64,000 bases of DNA, taken from Paramecium octaurelia (Eukaryota; Ciliophora; Oligohymenophorea; Peniculida; Parameciidae). The notes under the pieces were generated by a model. It was given only the letters and a program-made list of their open reading frames with translations. It was not told the origin of the DNA and searched no databases. Below, in pieces: positions 50,624 through 61,421 of this stretch. Position numbers and translations under genes: made by a program. The DNA lies in contig CAJJDP010000037.1 of NCBI GenBank assembly GCA_905182995.1, positions 253,369-317,368 on the forward strand, read 5' to 3'. Position 1 is the first letter of the stretch; every line of letters begins with the position of its first letter.

Positions 50624-50681
50624 ATATTAAATGAAAATTTTAATAAAAATGATTTTGATTAAAATTACATACTTACACTAA

Positions 50682-51965
50682 TCAACAAGACTTTCTTAAC
50701 CATCTCATTTGAATTAAGTTGTTTCTTTAACCTATCTTTGTTTGCCCGTGTGCTAATGTTCTTGTCTTTTAATAATAAAAATGTCTCAAATGGCCAACTA
50801 TAAGATCATTACTAAGCAAGGCTAATTGATTTTCATCAGCAACATCCACTAAATTATTAAATTGATATTTTACATTACTCCACTTTTTCAGGCTCTCCAA
50901 TTTTGAAAGGAATGTGATTCTATTTATAATATTTTCTATAATCCCTATGTCCCAATCTAATTATAAATGATATATTATTACAATTTTCCATCTGGTAATA
51001 ACAATTCTCCAGTTTTGGTCAATGTAGCCTTATGTTTACTAATCTATTTTAATAATTATTTTAATCTCTTCTATCTTAGTTCTTCATCAGTTTGTAAATC
51101 ATCAGTTTATTTCTATTTTAATTTCAAATCCTCTTCATCATCATCAGAATCCAAATCTAAATCTTCATCATCTTCCCAATCTCCTTCATCTTCAACTTAC
51201 TTTTCAACTTTCTTATCCTGTTATTCTTCTTTTTACTCTTATTTCAATTGCAATTGTTGTTTCTTTGCTTCAATTTATAATTGTTATTCCTTTTACTCTG
51301 CCAATATTCCTAATAGTTTTTCTTCGAAATTGTAATATTTTGATAAAACCTTATATTCTTGTTGAGGCATAAAACAGTGTCCCTTGTCTAGCATATGATC
51401 TTTTGTCGCGTGACTGTTTTTGAATGTTTAGAAACAATGTAAACAGGTATTATTCTTATTTATTTGTTCTGATAAGGCTTTTAGCAATCCTTCAATATTT
51501 ATGCAGTGTTTTTATTCACGAATGAAAAATCCATGTATGCTCATATGTTTTAAGCAATCTTCAAGGGTATCACATAATTCATCACAAAATAAGCATACAT
51601 TACTATTCAATAAGGAATTTCCTGTTTAACTTCTATTTGTTGTGATTGGAGATTTTAATTAATTTTATTAATGGCTTTTTGAAACAAGATGAGCTTAATA
51701 AGTCTTACTTGACTTAAACTCTTTATTGCAACATTTAAATGTTTAAGATTGAATTGGGGTTATGATCTTTTGCTCTGATATTTTGTCAAATTCTAATAAT
51801 TGGTTTTGATTAATTACTTTCCTTATAAGCTTCAAATGAGACTGGAGCGAGGTTAATCATTTTTCTAGCAATGTTATATCTATGAAAATCTGTTTTGTAA
51901 TGCTCCTTATAGACTGGTTCTTCTGGGAAATTAAGTAAACAAGAAGAGCAAACAAATTGACTCAT
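50682..51965 (-). CDS. REI1: REI1/ZNF622-type C2H2 zinc-finger protein (60S ribosome maturation)
   Basis: Cytoplasmic factor of late 60S maturation; yeast Rei1 probes the exit tunnel and helps release Arx1. The 402-residue product shows four C2H2 fingers: CSSCLLNFPEEPVYKEHYKT..HRYN at the N-terminus, with the HYKTDFHRYNIARKMINLAP block that marks this family, then CCNKEFKSSKTYQAHLVSKSH, CLFCDELCDTLEDCLKHMSIH and CLHCFQTFKNSHATKDHMLDKGH. A Gln-rich stretch and an acidic run (DWEDDEDLDLDSDDDEED) follow, then the conserved LLLPDGKLLGHRDYRKYYKQ. Introns of 25 nt: 51793-51817, 50957-50981, 50849-50873; the second one is needed for the conserved C-terminal block. The tail is shorter than in yeast. 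Strong call by the N-terminal finger and the C-terminal signature together. Confidence 0.92.
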
Positions 51966-52004
51966 GTTATAATTTTATTATTTTAATTAAAAAGGAGATA
52001 ATAA

Positions 52005-52877
52005 TCATTTCTTCCATGATTATCTTAAAATGGCAGTACTTTTTTGCTACTTCTTGTAATGTTGCATAGTCTTTGAAACAAGATCAAAACTATTTCCCAT
52101 GACCTATGACTGTCTAGTGGAATTTCTCATCAGTTTTGAATTTCTGTTATACTTTTCCAAACTAGTGGATTCAATTCTCTAAGATTGAAACATTCCACTT
52201 TAGTTTTCTTCAACACATCTTCGAAGTTTCAATAAACTCTATTCCTTATCAGACTATTGTGTATCAACTCTGATTTACATTTATTCAATGGTTTTGTGAT
52301 CTTGCATTTTTTTAAATAATTGTTGTGGATTTGAATAAATTTTTAATAACTATTAAGAATTGATAATTGATGCTGATTGAGTAGATTATTTGGTTTTGGC
52401 ACTTACCAATTAATTCAACCTATCAAAGGCAGTCGGTGATTTCTTATTAGGATCTATAATAAAATTAGTTTAATTGAGATTTTAGACTTTATTTATTGAT
52501 ATTTACGAACACACATTTTCTAATTACTTAATTTTTTCATTTTAATTTTTGACTTCTGTTTCATATTTCTGCTATTCCTCCTCCAGTTTTTACGTGAGTG
52601 CTTCTATATGTAATCTTTATTATTATTCTACTCTTATATGTTATCGAATTGTATTTTCAAGTCTTTAGATCTCTTGCTCATATTTGTTATCAATGAATTC
52701 TTCTAACTGTTCCTTCAGATTCTACACAAGAGTTGTGAGTTCTCGAACTAATTCAAGAATACATTTTCTTAATCTTTCATTAGAGACTTCTTTAAACTGT
52801 TATATGTCAGCTGATTAAGGCTTGACAATTTATAGGAGGTCAGCAAAGAGAGAAGCTAAACATTAATTATCTTCCAT
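52005..52877 (-). CDS. Coiled-coil protein of 290 residues
   Basis: An intronless frame starting MEDNQCLASLFADLLQIVK. Residues 30-145 form a strong coiled coil rich in Glu, Gln and Leu (LRKCILELVRELTTLVQNL, YEQEIQRLENTIRQHI). The C-terminal half is Ser/Gln/Lys-rich and probably disordered. No known domain. It starts only 22 bp after the stop of the LC8 gene on the same strand; a coiled-coil partner for LC8 would make sense, since LC8 dimerises such proteins, but no clear TQT-type motif was confirmed, so this is only a thought. Confidence 0.65.
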
Positions 52878-52898
52878 AATAATTTAAATTTTTATATC

Positions 52899-53200
<302 letters not shown>

Positions 53201-53230
53201 TATTTAATTAAATATTTTTAATATATATCA

Positions 53231-54356
53231 TCAAATTCTGATTACTGAAAACAAGTGACGAATAGTAGTAAAAACTGGTGAAACAGATCTCTTATATATG
53301 GTTATTTTTGGGGCCGATTACATTGTAGTTAAAGTAGTATTTTATTACCTAATATTTTTAGGAGATTTTGATTGAGAAGGCTATGTTAAAAATTTATTTT
53401 ATCGCTACTTCTCAATTCTTAATAGGGCTTTTTCTGTTTAGCATTTTGATAATTTAGCTTCTAGTTCATCTTACTAATCATTTTGGTTGTAAATTTGAAG
53501 ATCTTAATCATTTGATACAATCTAGGAATCCTGCAAAATCTCCAACTCATCTGCATTGTTGATATCATCTTCATCTATCAAAATTTATGAGAGATTCTCT
53601 CGATGAGCAGGGTGAGCACTTTGAACAGTTGATGCCAAGGATAGATGATTTTACTCACTGTTGAGTAGCAATTAATTTATTATCAATTATTGGATATTGG
53701 AAAGAGAGACCATGGTAATTTAGGAGGGTTTAAAATTAACTTTATTAAAGAGTTTGCCTAAATAATCATTAAATCTTTACTAATCAATTCTCTTGGTACA
53801 AGATTTTTGCCATAAAGTTGATGTGACATCAATTTTCCATGAGTATATTTATTCCAATACCATTCTTATAAGTAATTATTATAATGAATGCCTTCTCCAT
53901 TCTATTTTCCTTTATAAACGTTTCCATAGTAAATATCGCCATTTTTATAATGCATAACTGTGAATCCATCATACTTTTGGTTCTTAGCCACTCCATAACT
54001 TAATGGATTGATTCTGATGAGTAATTTATTGCCGTAACAATTATTCTTAAATGGAATAATTTTTTGCATGAAGCCAATGTTTTCAATGTTTTCAACATTC
54101 TTGATCGTATCATCATCTCCCCAGAATAACTTTAGACAAGAGTTCTTCAGTTTATAAACACCTACATCTTTAGGTTTGGATCTCTTGAAGAATCCATAAT
54201 AGTATGCTAATTATTTAGGTGAATATTACATCCATCAGGATTGATTACTAAACTATATCCCTCGAGGTGTTGTTGATTAAAGGATCCGATATATAGAGTA
54301 CCGTCACTTTGAAGAATCATGTCTTTATCAAGCAGACAATTTTATAGTTGTTGCAT
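53231..54356 (-). CDS. MORN-repeat protein
   Basis: A 359-residue protein starting MQQLQNCLLDKDMILQSDG. MORN-like units appear at residues 20-60 (LYIGSFNQQHLEGYSLVI, YYYGFFKRSKPKDVGVYKL) and again around residue 145 (YYGNVYKGKQNGEGIHYN, WYWNKYTHGKLMSH), fewer and more degenerate than in the kinase gene nearby. The C-terminal part is Gln/Ser-rich, with an acidic DEDDINNADELEILQD segment. Two 23-nt introns keep the frame: one after DGCN-encoding codons near 54209-54231, one near 53757-53779. Without the second the frame ends early. MORN proteins in ciliates often sit at membranes or basal bodies; no specific role can be given. It begins 50 bp from the start of the small secreted protein gene, in divergent orientation. 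Confidence 0.75.
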
Positions 54357-54406
54357 TAATTTATTAATTAAGTGAATATGAACCCAATTTCGTTTTTAAT
54401 ATAATA

Positions 54407-54768
54407 ATGTTAAAAAAAATTGTTCTGCTCTTGATCCTCGTAATAGCTATCTAAGCTAGACACCATAAGTTGAGACACACTAAATCAGTTGTCGGACATA
54501 ACTTAGCAATGAAACCTGGAGATGCTTGTTTACCAACAACAAATTTGGGTGGACAGAAAAAAGAGGAAACAGCTGCCAATTAAGCCAGAAAGCATTTGAC
54601 TGTACATTAATAATACAAAGCTAGAAATTTGCTGATGATTTGACTGAAGAAAATAGAAAAGCAACAGAAAAAGAGCCTTTCCCCAATTTATACACATATT
54701 AAGATGATAATTGTGTTGGTAAAGCTTAAGATCCTCCAAAAAGAGATAGAAGAATGAGAAGAAGCTGA
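54407..54768 (+). CDS. Small secreted protein
   Basis: A 112-residue protein starting MLKKIVLLLILVIAIQARHH, a clear signal peptide with likely cleavage after IQA. The mature part is hydrophilic, with two cysteines (GDACLPTTN and DDNCVGKAQ) that could form a disulfide, and ends in a basic tail RDRRMRRS. One 23-nt intron (54602-54624) restores the frame. No family recognised. Could be a trichocyst, mucocyst or cortical-space protein, but there is no evidence to choose. Confidence 0.7.
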
Positions 54769-54881
54769 TTTGATAGAATAACATCTTATAATTTACAAAT
54801 TCAAATAGGTTTTTAAGCTCAGCAAAAAATTAAATTAAACTTAAAAATACATTATATTTTTCTACTTTATTAATATAATTA

Positions 54882-56369
54882 ATGAGCAATTTCGATAATG
54901 AGATTCAAGACAACCAAATTGAAGTTGACTTGTCCATTAATAGACAGATTTTTTCTTTTCTATAATAAGGAATCGATCAAATCAACATTTTTATGGGTGG
55001 TATTCCTCCCTTAAGAAATGATGATTTGTTTGAAGATGGAGATAACTAAATTTACTTTTCTTTGCCAAGATCCTTAATGAGGGATAGACCCTCACCAAGG
55101 TACTTTTGTGTTCACAGATTTAGAGAAAAACCGCAAAACATTTAGAATTATCTTCAAAAGCGCACGGACCCAATTTAAAACAATTAATTTGATCCAAAAC
55201 TACCTCATATCAAAGTTAGTTAACTTAGAAATATGAGCGCACACCATCATTATTTTATAAATGAATTTGGGTAAATAGGAATGAACTATCTCATAGCCTT
55301 ATAGATTCCCAAAAAAATACTAATTCTGTTGACATACTAATTGGCCGATAATATCGCCAAAATTAGGATATTGTACCTAATGATATAAGTAACAACTGTT
55401 TATTCTAACAGGATAGTTTTACCCGAAGATAGAGTGATATCCCGAATCCATTGTAAGATTATCTACAATGATTACTTCAGAAAACAATAAGTACTAGATT
55501 CTATTTATGCTAAAACCTTGGAACTAATCAAACTCCCAGCCTAAATTAAATATAAAATTAGCTAATTTTTAGAGTATGTTTCTATTAATATAGAAATCCT
55601 AAAATTGTGTAAATATAAGACCTGGGGAGCATATGTGGTACGTACTTGAGAATCTTTAGATAAGAACCTTGTGTGCTTAAAGAGGGTCATAAATTTAGTA
55701 TTGGAAGTGACACTTTTTTTAATATCTTGTTAAATCACAACTTGAATCCTAATCTAAAAGATATCGACGATGAATGGTATAGTATAATCAAACACTTATC
55801 TTCCTTGAAATCAACCCAAAAACATGAAATTCATTTGAGCGACTTATTAAATCAAATCAGCATTTTAGAGCCTCTTGAATCTATAAAGAGGCTTTCAATT
55901 AAAGATCTTTATACAAAATTAAGAGAATACTCGATCCCTATTTTAATTGTGAAATTCCAGGGTCATGGAGTATATATTAATAGATGCATAAATTTATTTG
56001 TAGGGAAGACTTAGACTGATACTAATGATTTTTTCGTAGGGAGAGGATCTGAAAATAACATAAAGATCAGTTCTAATACGATATCGAGGAAGTAGTGTCG
56101 AATTAAGTATTCTCAAAAGTAATGGGATTATATAAATTAGGTTATCAGCATGGATAATAAACGATGGATATTAAGATAGAGATTCTGCTAACGGGACTTG
56201 GATTAGTTTATAAACTACAGAATAATCAGAATAGAAAGCTGAATCAAATTTGATTGAACTACATCATAATGATGAAATAAAGATCAGCGATTCCATTTTA
56301 AAACTTGAGTTATTTTAAGGCACAAAATAAGGATTTGGAAATATAATAAACAAATTTCTTCGGGATTGA
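54882..56369 (+). CDS. Protein with two FHA domains
   Basis: FHA domains bind phosphothreonine peptides. The 462-residue protein has an N-terminal part without known domain, FHA1 around residues 140-270 (VDILIGRQYRQNQDIVP, then VISRIHCKIIY, with the conserved Ser-Arg-x-His) and FHA2 around residues 360-450 (FFVGRGSENNIKI, ISRKQCRIKY, SANGTWISLQ, the last like the SxNGTxxN motif). FHA2 carries SRKQ where SRxH is usual, so the His is lost; phosphopeptide contacts through Arg and Ser remain. Introns: 55271-55296 (26 nt), 55389-55416 (28), 55642-55664 (23), 56119-56140 (22); the total is an exact number of codons. No kinase or other catalytic domain. Role unknown; possibly an adaptor in DNA repair, cell cycle or ciliary signalling. 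Confidence 0.8.
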
Positions 56370-56465
56370 TAATTAATAATTAAATAAAAAGTGACGCTAT
56401 TTATTTTTATTCATAAAAATTATATCTTTTTTAATCTCAAAATAAATTTATTTATCAAAAAAAAA

Positions 56466-57482
56466 ATGAGCAATATTCCACCCTCTCAACATCCAGCTCC
56501 ATAATCTGGCCCATATTAATAACCAACATTTCAACCAGGATTCGCTCCATAATATGCTCCTGCTCCAGTGTCTTATGGACCTCCTGTTACCTCATCCCCA
56601 TTGAGATATTCACAACCCCTTTATTAAGCACCAGTTGTTTAACAACCAGTGTATACTCAACCAGTTGTTCAACAACCAGTCTATGCTTAACCAGTTGTTC
56701 AATAACCAGTGTATACTCAACCAGTTGTTCAATAACCAGTCTATGCTTAACCAGTCGTCTAACAACCCATTGTCACACAATCAGTCGTTGCCCAACCAGT
56801 CGTTGCTCAACCCGTTGTTGCAGCATAACCAATCCAAGGAGAAAGCAGAATTGAATATGTCCCATATGAAAAGACAGTCATTGAATACGAGGAAGTCAGA
56901 TAAAGGATTTAAGTGCCAAGAGAAAAATATGTTACAGATTATTATGCAGTGGAATACCAAACCGAATACGTACCATAAGTATACTAAGAAAAATACACAG
57001 GTAATTATTTATTCCATATTTAGAATACGTCCCTGTTGACAGATATCAAGAAAGAGTTGAATATTATCCAGTTGAAAGATAAGTTGTCCACTAATAAGTC
57101 CAATAAGTCTAATAAGTTGTAGCTTAACCAGTCGTCTAACAACCTGTTTAAGTCGTTTAATAACCAGTTTAAGTCGTTTAACAACCAGTCCAAGTTGTTC
57201 AACCCCAACCAGTCTAAGTTTATTAATAACCCATTGTCTAATCACCTTTGGTCTAATCCATTCCAGTACAAACTGTTCGCCCACCAGTTTATGCTCCAAC
57301 TACAACTCTTCCATTAGGCTAAACTGTTTCACCAAGACTCCCTGGAGCACCTGTCACAGCCAAACCCTTGGATAAAACATAAGTAATTCACAATACTATT
57401 ATAATTTTAGGGACCCAATTAACCAGCCAAATAATAGAATAAGCCAAAAAGCTTTTTGGACAGATTGTTTGACAGAGATTGA
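56466..57482 (+). CDS. Alveolin-like cortical protein (epiplasm/IMC1 type)
   Basis: Alveolins form the membrane skeleton under the alveolar sacs of ciliates, apicomplexans and dinoflagellates. The 321-residue protein has a Pro/Gln-rich N-terminus with 10-residue repeats of the form VVQQPVYAQP, a central block IEYVPYEKTVIEYEEVRQ, VPREKYVTDYYAVEYQTEYV, EYVPVDRYQERVEYYPVE, and a second set of VVQQPVQ repeats before a conserved-looking end FLDRLFDRD. The central block, with Val-Pro next to acidic and Lys/Arg-Tyr positions, is what defines alveolin repeats. Introns: 57001-57023 (23 nt) and 57383-57410 (28 nt). No targeting signal. Probably part of the epiplasm. Confidence 0.85.
56628..56765 (+). 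repeat. 30-bp coding tandem repeat in the alveolin-like gene
   Basis: About four copies of a 30-nt unit that codes the decapeptide QPVVQQPVY(T/A). Copies differ mostly by synonymous changes and by exchange of CAA, TAA and TAG, all Gln here. A related shorter VVQQPVQ repeat occurs at about 57115-57215. Length variation between strains would be expected. Confidence 0.85.
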
Positions 57483-57631
57483 ATTGAGCAATTATGAATA
57501 TTTTTATAAATGCACAAATAACATTTAAAATTTTGAATTTTTTATCTTCTTTCTATTTCTATTCTAGTTTCAATTCTGATTTATAGGTATCAAGTTTTTC
57601 GATAGTCTATTGATTTTAATTAGTTTGCAAA

Positions 57632-58476
57632 ATGAATTCATAATCTTCTCCCTAGCCAAAATAAGAGTACCCAGCTTAACAATAAGCCTATTCTCTACCT
57701 CCCATTCCGAACTAAGATCGAATCTAATATTATCCTATTTTCTACATAAAACACGATAAGTAACATATACTCTTTCACCAATTAGTCAACATTTTCACTC
57801 GAGTATACAACAGACTCTAACTGATCATTAGAATTCATGGTTTGTCTGCCACCCTGTGATGCAAAACGATCCTTTTTTCCCTTATATATCTAGTTTTTAA
57901 AATTGTACGCCCAAGCCCTCTACTTTCAACTTTGAAATACCCATAAAAATAGAAGATGATGAAGAAATCAAATAGAACAACATTCAGTAACAAGTATAAA
58001 AACCTGATCCTATTCAAATTCAGGAGAAATAAAGAAACAAAAAGGAAAAAGTTTAAAATAAATTTAAAAGAAAAGTAGACAATGTTCCAGACATAGAAAT
58101 CTAGCCGTGTAATTGTTCTTAGAGTAACTGTCTTAAGCGATATTGTGCTTGCTTCCATAGTGGTAGAATGTGCTTAGATGAATGCTAATGTAAAGACTGT
58201 AAAAATTGTACGGAGTTTTCTGAATTAAGAGATGAAGCTATAAATCATGTTTATAAAAAATGTCATCGGGATAAGAAGGTTCCAGTCAATGAATTGCTGT
58301 CTCTATAAATTAGTTATGGATGTAAATGCAAAACGACTGGATGTTAAAAAAAGTATTGTGAATGCTTTAAGCGGGGATAAATTTGTGGAGAATAATGTTC
58401 TTGTGAAGATTGTCTTAATATCCCACAAACATAAAGCTAAAATGATCTTAAGAGATAGAAAACAGTTCAAAAATGA
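57632..58476 (+). CDS. CXC (CRC/tesmin-LIN54 type) DNA-binding protein
   Basis: Nuclear zinc-binding protein of the tesmin/TSO1/LIN54 family, which recognises CHR-like promoter elements and regulates cell-cycle or developmental genes. The protein is 272 residues. Two CXC repeats are seen: CNCSQSNCLKRYCACFHSGR..CxxxCxCKDCKN and CKCKTTGCQKKYCECFKRGQ..CGEQCSCEDCLN, separated by a short linker with DEAINHVYKKC. The cysteine spacing C-x-C-x4-C-x3-Y-C-x-C-F is exact in both. The first 100 residues are Pro/Gln-rich and acidic. One 26-nt intron (57760-57785) joins the Pro-rich N-terminus to the rest. The RNPxAFxPK linker motif of animal LIN54 is not recognisable; here the linker is shorter. Start chosen as the first Met of a frame that splices exactly. 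Confidence 0.9.
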
Positions 58477-58996
58477 TTTCTTCATTTAAATTCATTATAA
58501 CATTTATTATCACTTATATTCACACTTAAAAAAACTTCCTTATTTCGAATTTCAACAAAAGTTCTTTTTTATGTTAAGAAGTCATAATTTACTTCGGAAC
58601 TGATGGTGGAGACATTTCAATCAAATAAATAATCTGAATGCTTTTAAATTTAAACACCAAATATAGTAAGATCTTTGTGGTAGTCTTCTGGCAGAAATCT
58701 ACTGAATGCAATCTAAATTTTATATTGACTTTTATCTAGAATAAGAAAAAAATGAATTATACTTATATCTTGTCAGTCAGTAGGTGAAATTTCAATGTTC
58801 TGAACTAATTTAAATTTTTCGATTTTCTATTTTAATACAAAGAAGACAATAAGTCAAAAGTAAATACTTATAGATAATTATGAATCGGCAACATTTTTTA
58901 TTTAAGATATAATTCCTTTTGTTTTTCTCAAGATGAAAATTATTAGTCCTATAAATTTTAATGTTTATATGTGTGTTTAATTAAAATATTAATTTA
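58477..58996. other. Gap with a possible minus-strand coding remnant
   Basis: On the minus strand near 58600-58745 a frame reads KIQIAFSRFLPEDYHKDLT, protein-like, with a candidate 27-nt intron upstream. The piece before that intron has an in-frame TGA in every phase I tried, so I could not build a gene. Either a decayed gene or chance. Confidence 0.35.
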
Positions 58997-59761
58997 ATGA
59001 AAAAGTTCTTTTCTTCAATTAAAAATGCTACAACTCAATTTGCAAAAGGCCTTTTTACTTCAAATGAAGAAACTTAATAATAAGAAATTAAATAAGAGAT
59101 GACTCCTGAAGAATAAAAATAGCAATGTAATTTCATATTTCGAAAATAGTTGATGATTATGTTAAAAGTTATTTAGATTCTGATAAGGACTTAAAAGCCA
59201 AAATATTGACCAATCGATTGTACTTTAATACAGCAGTGCTTGACTTGTCTTGGAAAAAAATATTAGACATCAAAAATTTATACGCCAATGAAAGAAGAAT
59301 CAATTTCTAGCCAAGATTAGTCATATTGGAATAATAACATTGGGAAAGAATTGTGATTCAAGTTGCAGAATTAATTTAGTCCTACTATGATATCCAAATT
59401 TATTATGACAAATATGAATTGGTGAAAATGGTAAAAAAATAAATTTATTTTATAGATCAAACCAAAGGTATTGGAGGAATAATGTATCAAGATTCTTTTT
59501 AGCAAAGAAGAAATGAAAGACTATTTTTAATTTTATGAATAATCAGAAGTGCTACTAACTTAGTTGAAGCAATAATTTCCTCAGCTTACCTTCGAATATT
59601 CTCAGTATTAAATAAAAGAAATTTAAAAGCAATATTTAATTGATTAAGCCTTTGAATTGTTTAAATTTGATGATTGCGATGAATTCAAGGCAATTAAATT
59701 ATTTCATGATGATCAAGAAGTCTTGCAATGGTTTAAGAGAAAACAAGCAGTTTCCCCTTGA
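58997..59761 (+). CDS. Hypothetical protein of 238 residues
   Basis: Starts MKKFFSSIKNATTQFAKGLF; introns 59127-59149 (23 nt) and 59431-59455 (25 nt) give an exact codon count and end FKRKQAVSP. The text is helical and charged (YVKSYLDSDKDLKAKILTN, LEEQCIKILFSKEEMKDYF), with a conserved-looking WKKILDIKNLYANERRINF. No signal peptide or domain recognised. Probably cytoplasmic. Confidence 0.65.
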
Positions 59762-60495
59762 CTTTATATTAATGTATATATATATATAATGCTTTATTAA
59801 CAAAAAATAATAAGTAGTACTTTCACAGTTAAAATGACAATGATGATTAAGCCCTGCTAGTTTAAGTGCTGCTTGGAAATATTTTCTTTGTTTTTTTCCT
59901 ATGAGTTGCTCCATTCAAATTCTGGATAATTTTAAAATATTTATCTCTAGAAAATAACTGGTTTTAATCCCTTTCTAAATAACCGGTCAATGGATATTGG
60001 ATAATCTTATTTGTAATTTTATTTTATTATTAAATTTTTGGTGATTGCTGTCTAATCTTGAACTAACAGCTCTTTTATTATTTTTTATAAGATTATCGAT
60101 ATTAATTAGAATTGGGTTGAATGTATTTTTGTTCTTACCACGCCCCAAAATCATTGTCTTCCACTATTATTATAAAAATCTATAAATTACTAACACTTTT
60201 AGCTCTTTCGTTTACTATTGGATTTTATAATTCCACTGTTTAAAAAGCACTGATTGCTTCTAGATACTATTATGCATCATTTTCTACTTTCAATCTCAAG
60301 GGGGAGATGTTAAGCTATACAGGATTCTCAAATAATTCTAAAGCAATCTATTCTAAAATAATTCTAATACATTGATTCTTTTTATCTTTTATCTTTAAGG
60401 CAACGGATTAACATTTTCGTTATTTGTAATTTTTATAGGTTTCATTAGCAAGCAAACTTTATATTCGTTAATAAATTATAAATAAATATAATTAG
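59762..60495. other. AT-rich gap with two short minus-strand frames
   Basis: Two same-frame minus-strand pieces are protein-like: one starting at 60154 (MILGRGKNKNTFNPILINID, 55 codons) and one starting at 59914 (MEQLIGKKQRKYFQAALKLA). They are separated by two TGA codons and no GT-AG intron of usual length joins them. They may be a decayed small gene. A (TA)n run lies at about 59774-59790. Confidence 0.35.
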
Positions 60496-60996
60496 TCATT
60501 CATTTTCTAATTTCTAGCTATTTTCTTTTTGATTTCCTTACTATATTACTTTTTCTAATCTCTCTACTTACTCTTAAAGCAATCGGTTCTTTTCCAAAAT
60601 ATCTCCCATCTCCAAGTATTGCGATAATTTCTCCTCTTATTTTTTTATAGTCTCCTTCAAACTTTCATTCTCTTTGTTCAATCTTTTAATCTCCTCTTAT
60701 TATTCATATCCACTTTTAAACAAGACACTACTATAATTATTCAAAGTTTCCTTTTTTAATTTCCCATAACCCTGATAATAATTACCAGAAGTTCCAAATA
60801 ACTTTTGTTTCTCCAATAATCTTTGTTGAAGCTATGGTATAAGTCCATGTTTTATTTATTATGCTTCACTTGGAGAACATTCAAAAAGATGCTTGCCTGT
60901 GGAAGGTTAAGAAATATGTCTATCTCTAAGAGGTGTGAAAAAATTAACAGAACATTTGTAAGGTTCTGATGTTATCTATGGACTGTGTGATCTCAT
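60496..60996 (-). CDS. Small coiled-coil protein of 166 residues
   Basis: An intronless frame starting MRSHSPQITSEPYKCSVNFF. Residues 95-166 form a coiled coil (EEIKRLNKENESLKETIKK and LLQEQVERLEKVIQQ). The N-terminal half is polar and includes a short LFGTSGNYYQGYGKLKKET stretch. No domain recognised. Likely a structural or adaptor protein. Confidence 0.6.
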
Positions 60997-61421
60997 TCAA
61001 GTTTCGTTATATTTTTAAATTAATTTTATTGCGATTGGGTATTTATTCAGTATATTTAAGTTTTTTTTATAGAACCATGACAATAAATTATGTAAATTGC
61101 TTTATTTAGGTTTTATATCATGTTATAATTTTTATTATTGAATAAAAATTATAAATTTTTATTTTTGTCAAAGTAAAGAATGTATTTCAAAAAAGGAGCA
61201 TGTGACAAAAAATTTATGTGAGTCCTTAGATTTTTAGAATATTCTTGAAGATATATATTTATTTTGCAATTTTATGGCCAACTCTTAGAATGTAAACCAT
61301 TAGGTTTTTTATTTATAAGAAATACATTTTTAATTTGAATTATTCTATAACTAAAATTTTGACATTATTCTTATATGTTAAAAAATAATTTAAGAAAATA
61401 AGCCAATATGAAAATTATTAT
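60997..61421. other. AT-rich spacer, no gene seen
   Basis: Lies between two minus-strand genes. The frame of the next gene can be read open into this spacer as far as a TGA at 61187 if its last intron is not spliced, so part of this stretch could be coding in that version. Confidence 0.4.

Noticed and set aside
50967-51335. Plus-strand Ser-rich frame (MIYYYNFPSGNNNS...)
   Set aside because: It is the antisense of the acidic and Gln-rich part of the REI1-like gene; runs of TCATCA are GAT/GAA codons read backwards.
56635-57039. Asn/Gln/Leu repeat frame on the plus strand and related minus frames at 57009-57299
   Set aside because: These are out-of-frame readings of the repeats in the alveolin-like gene, whose own frame is intact from 56466 to 57482.
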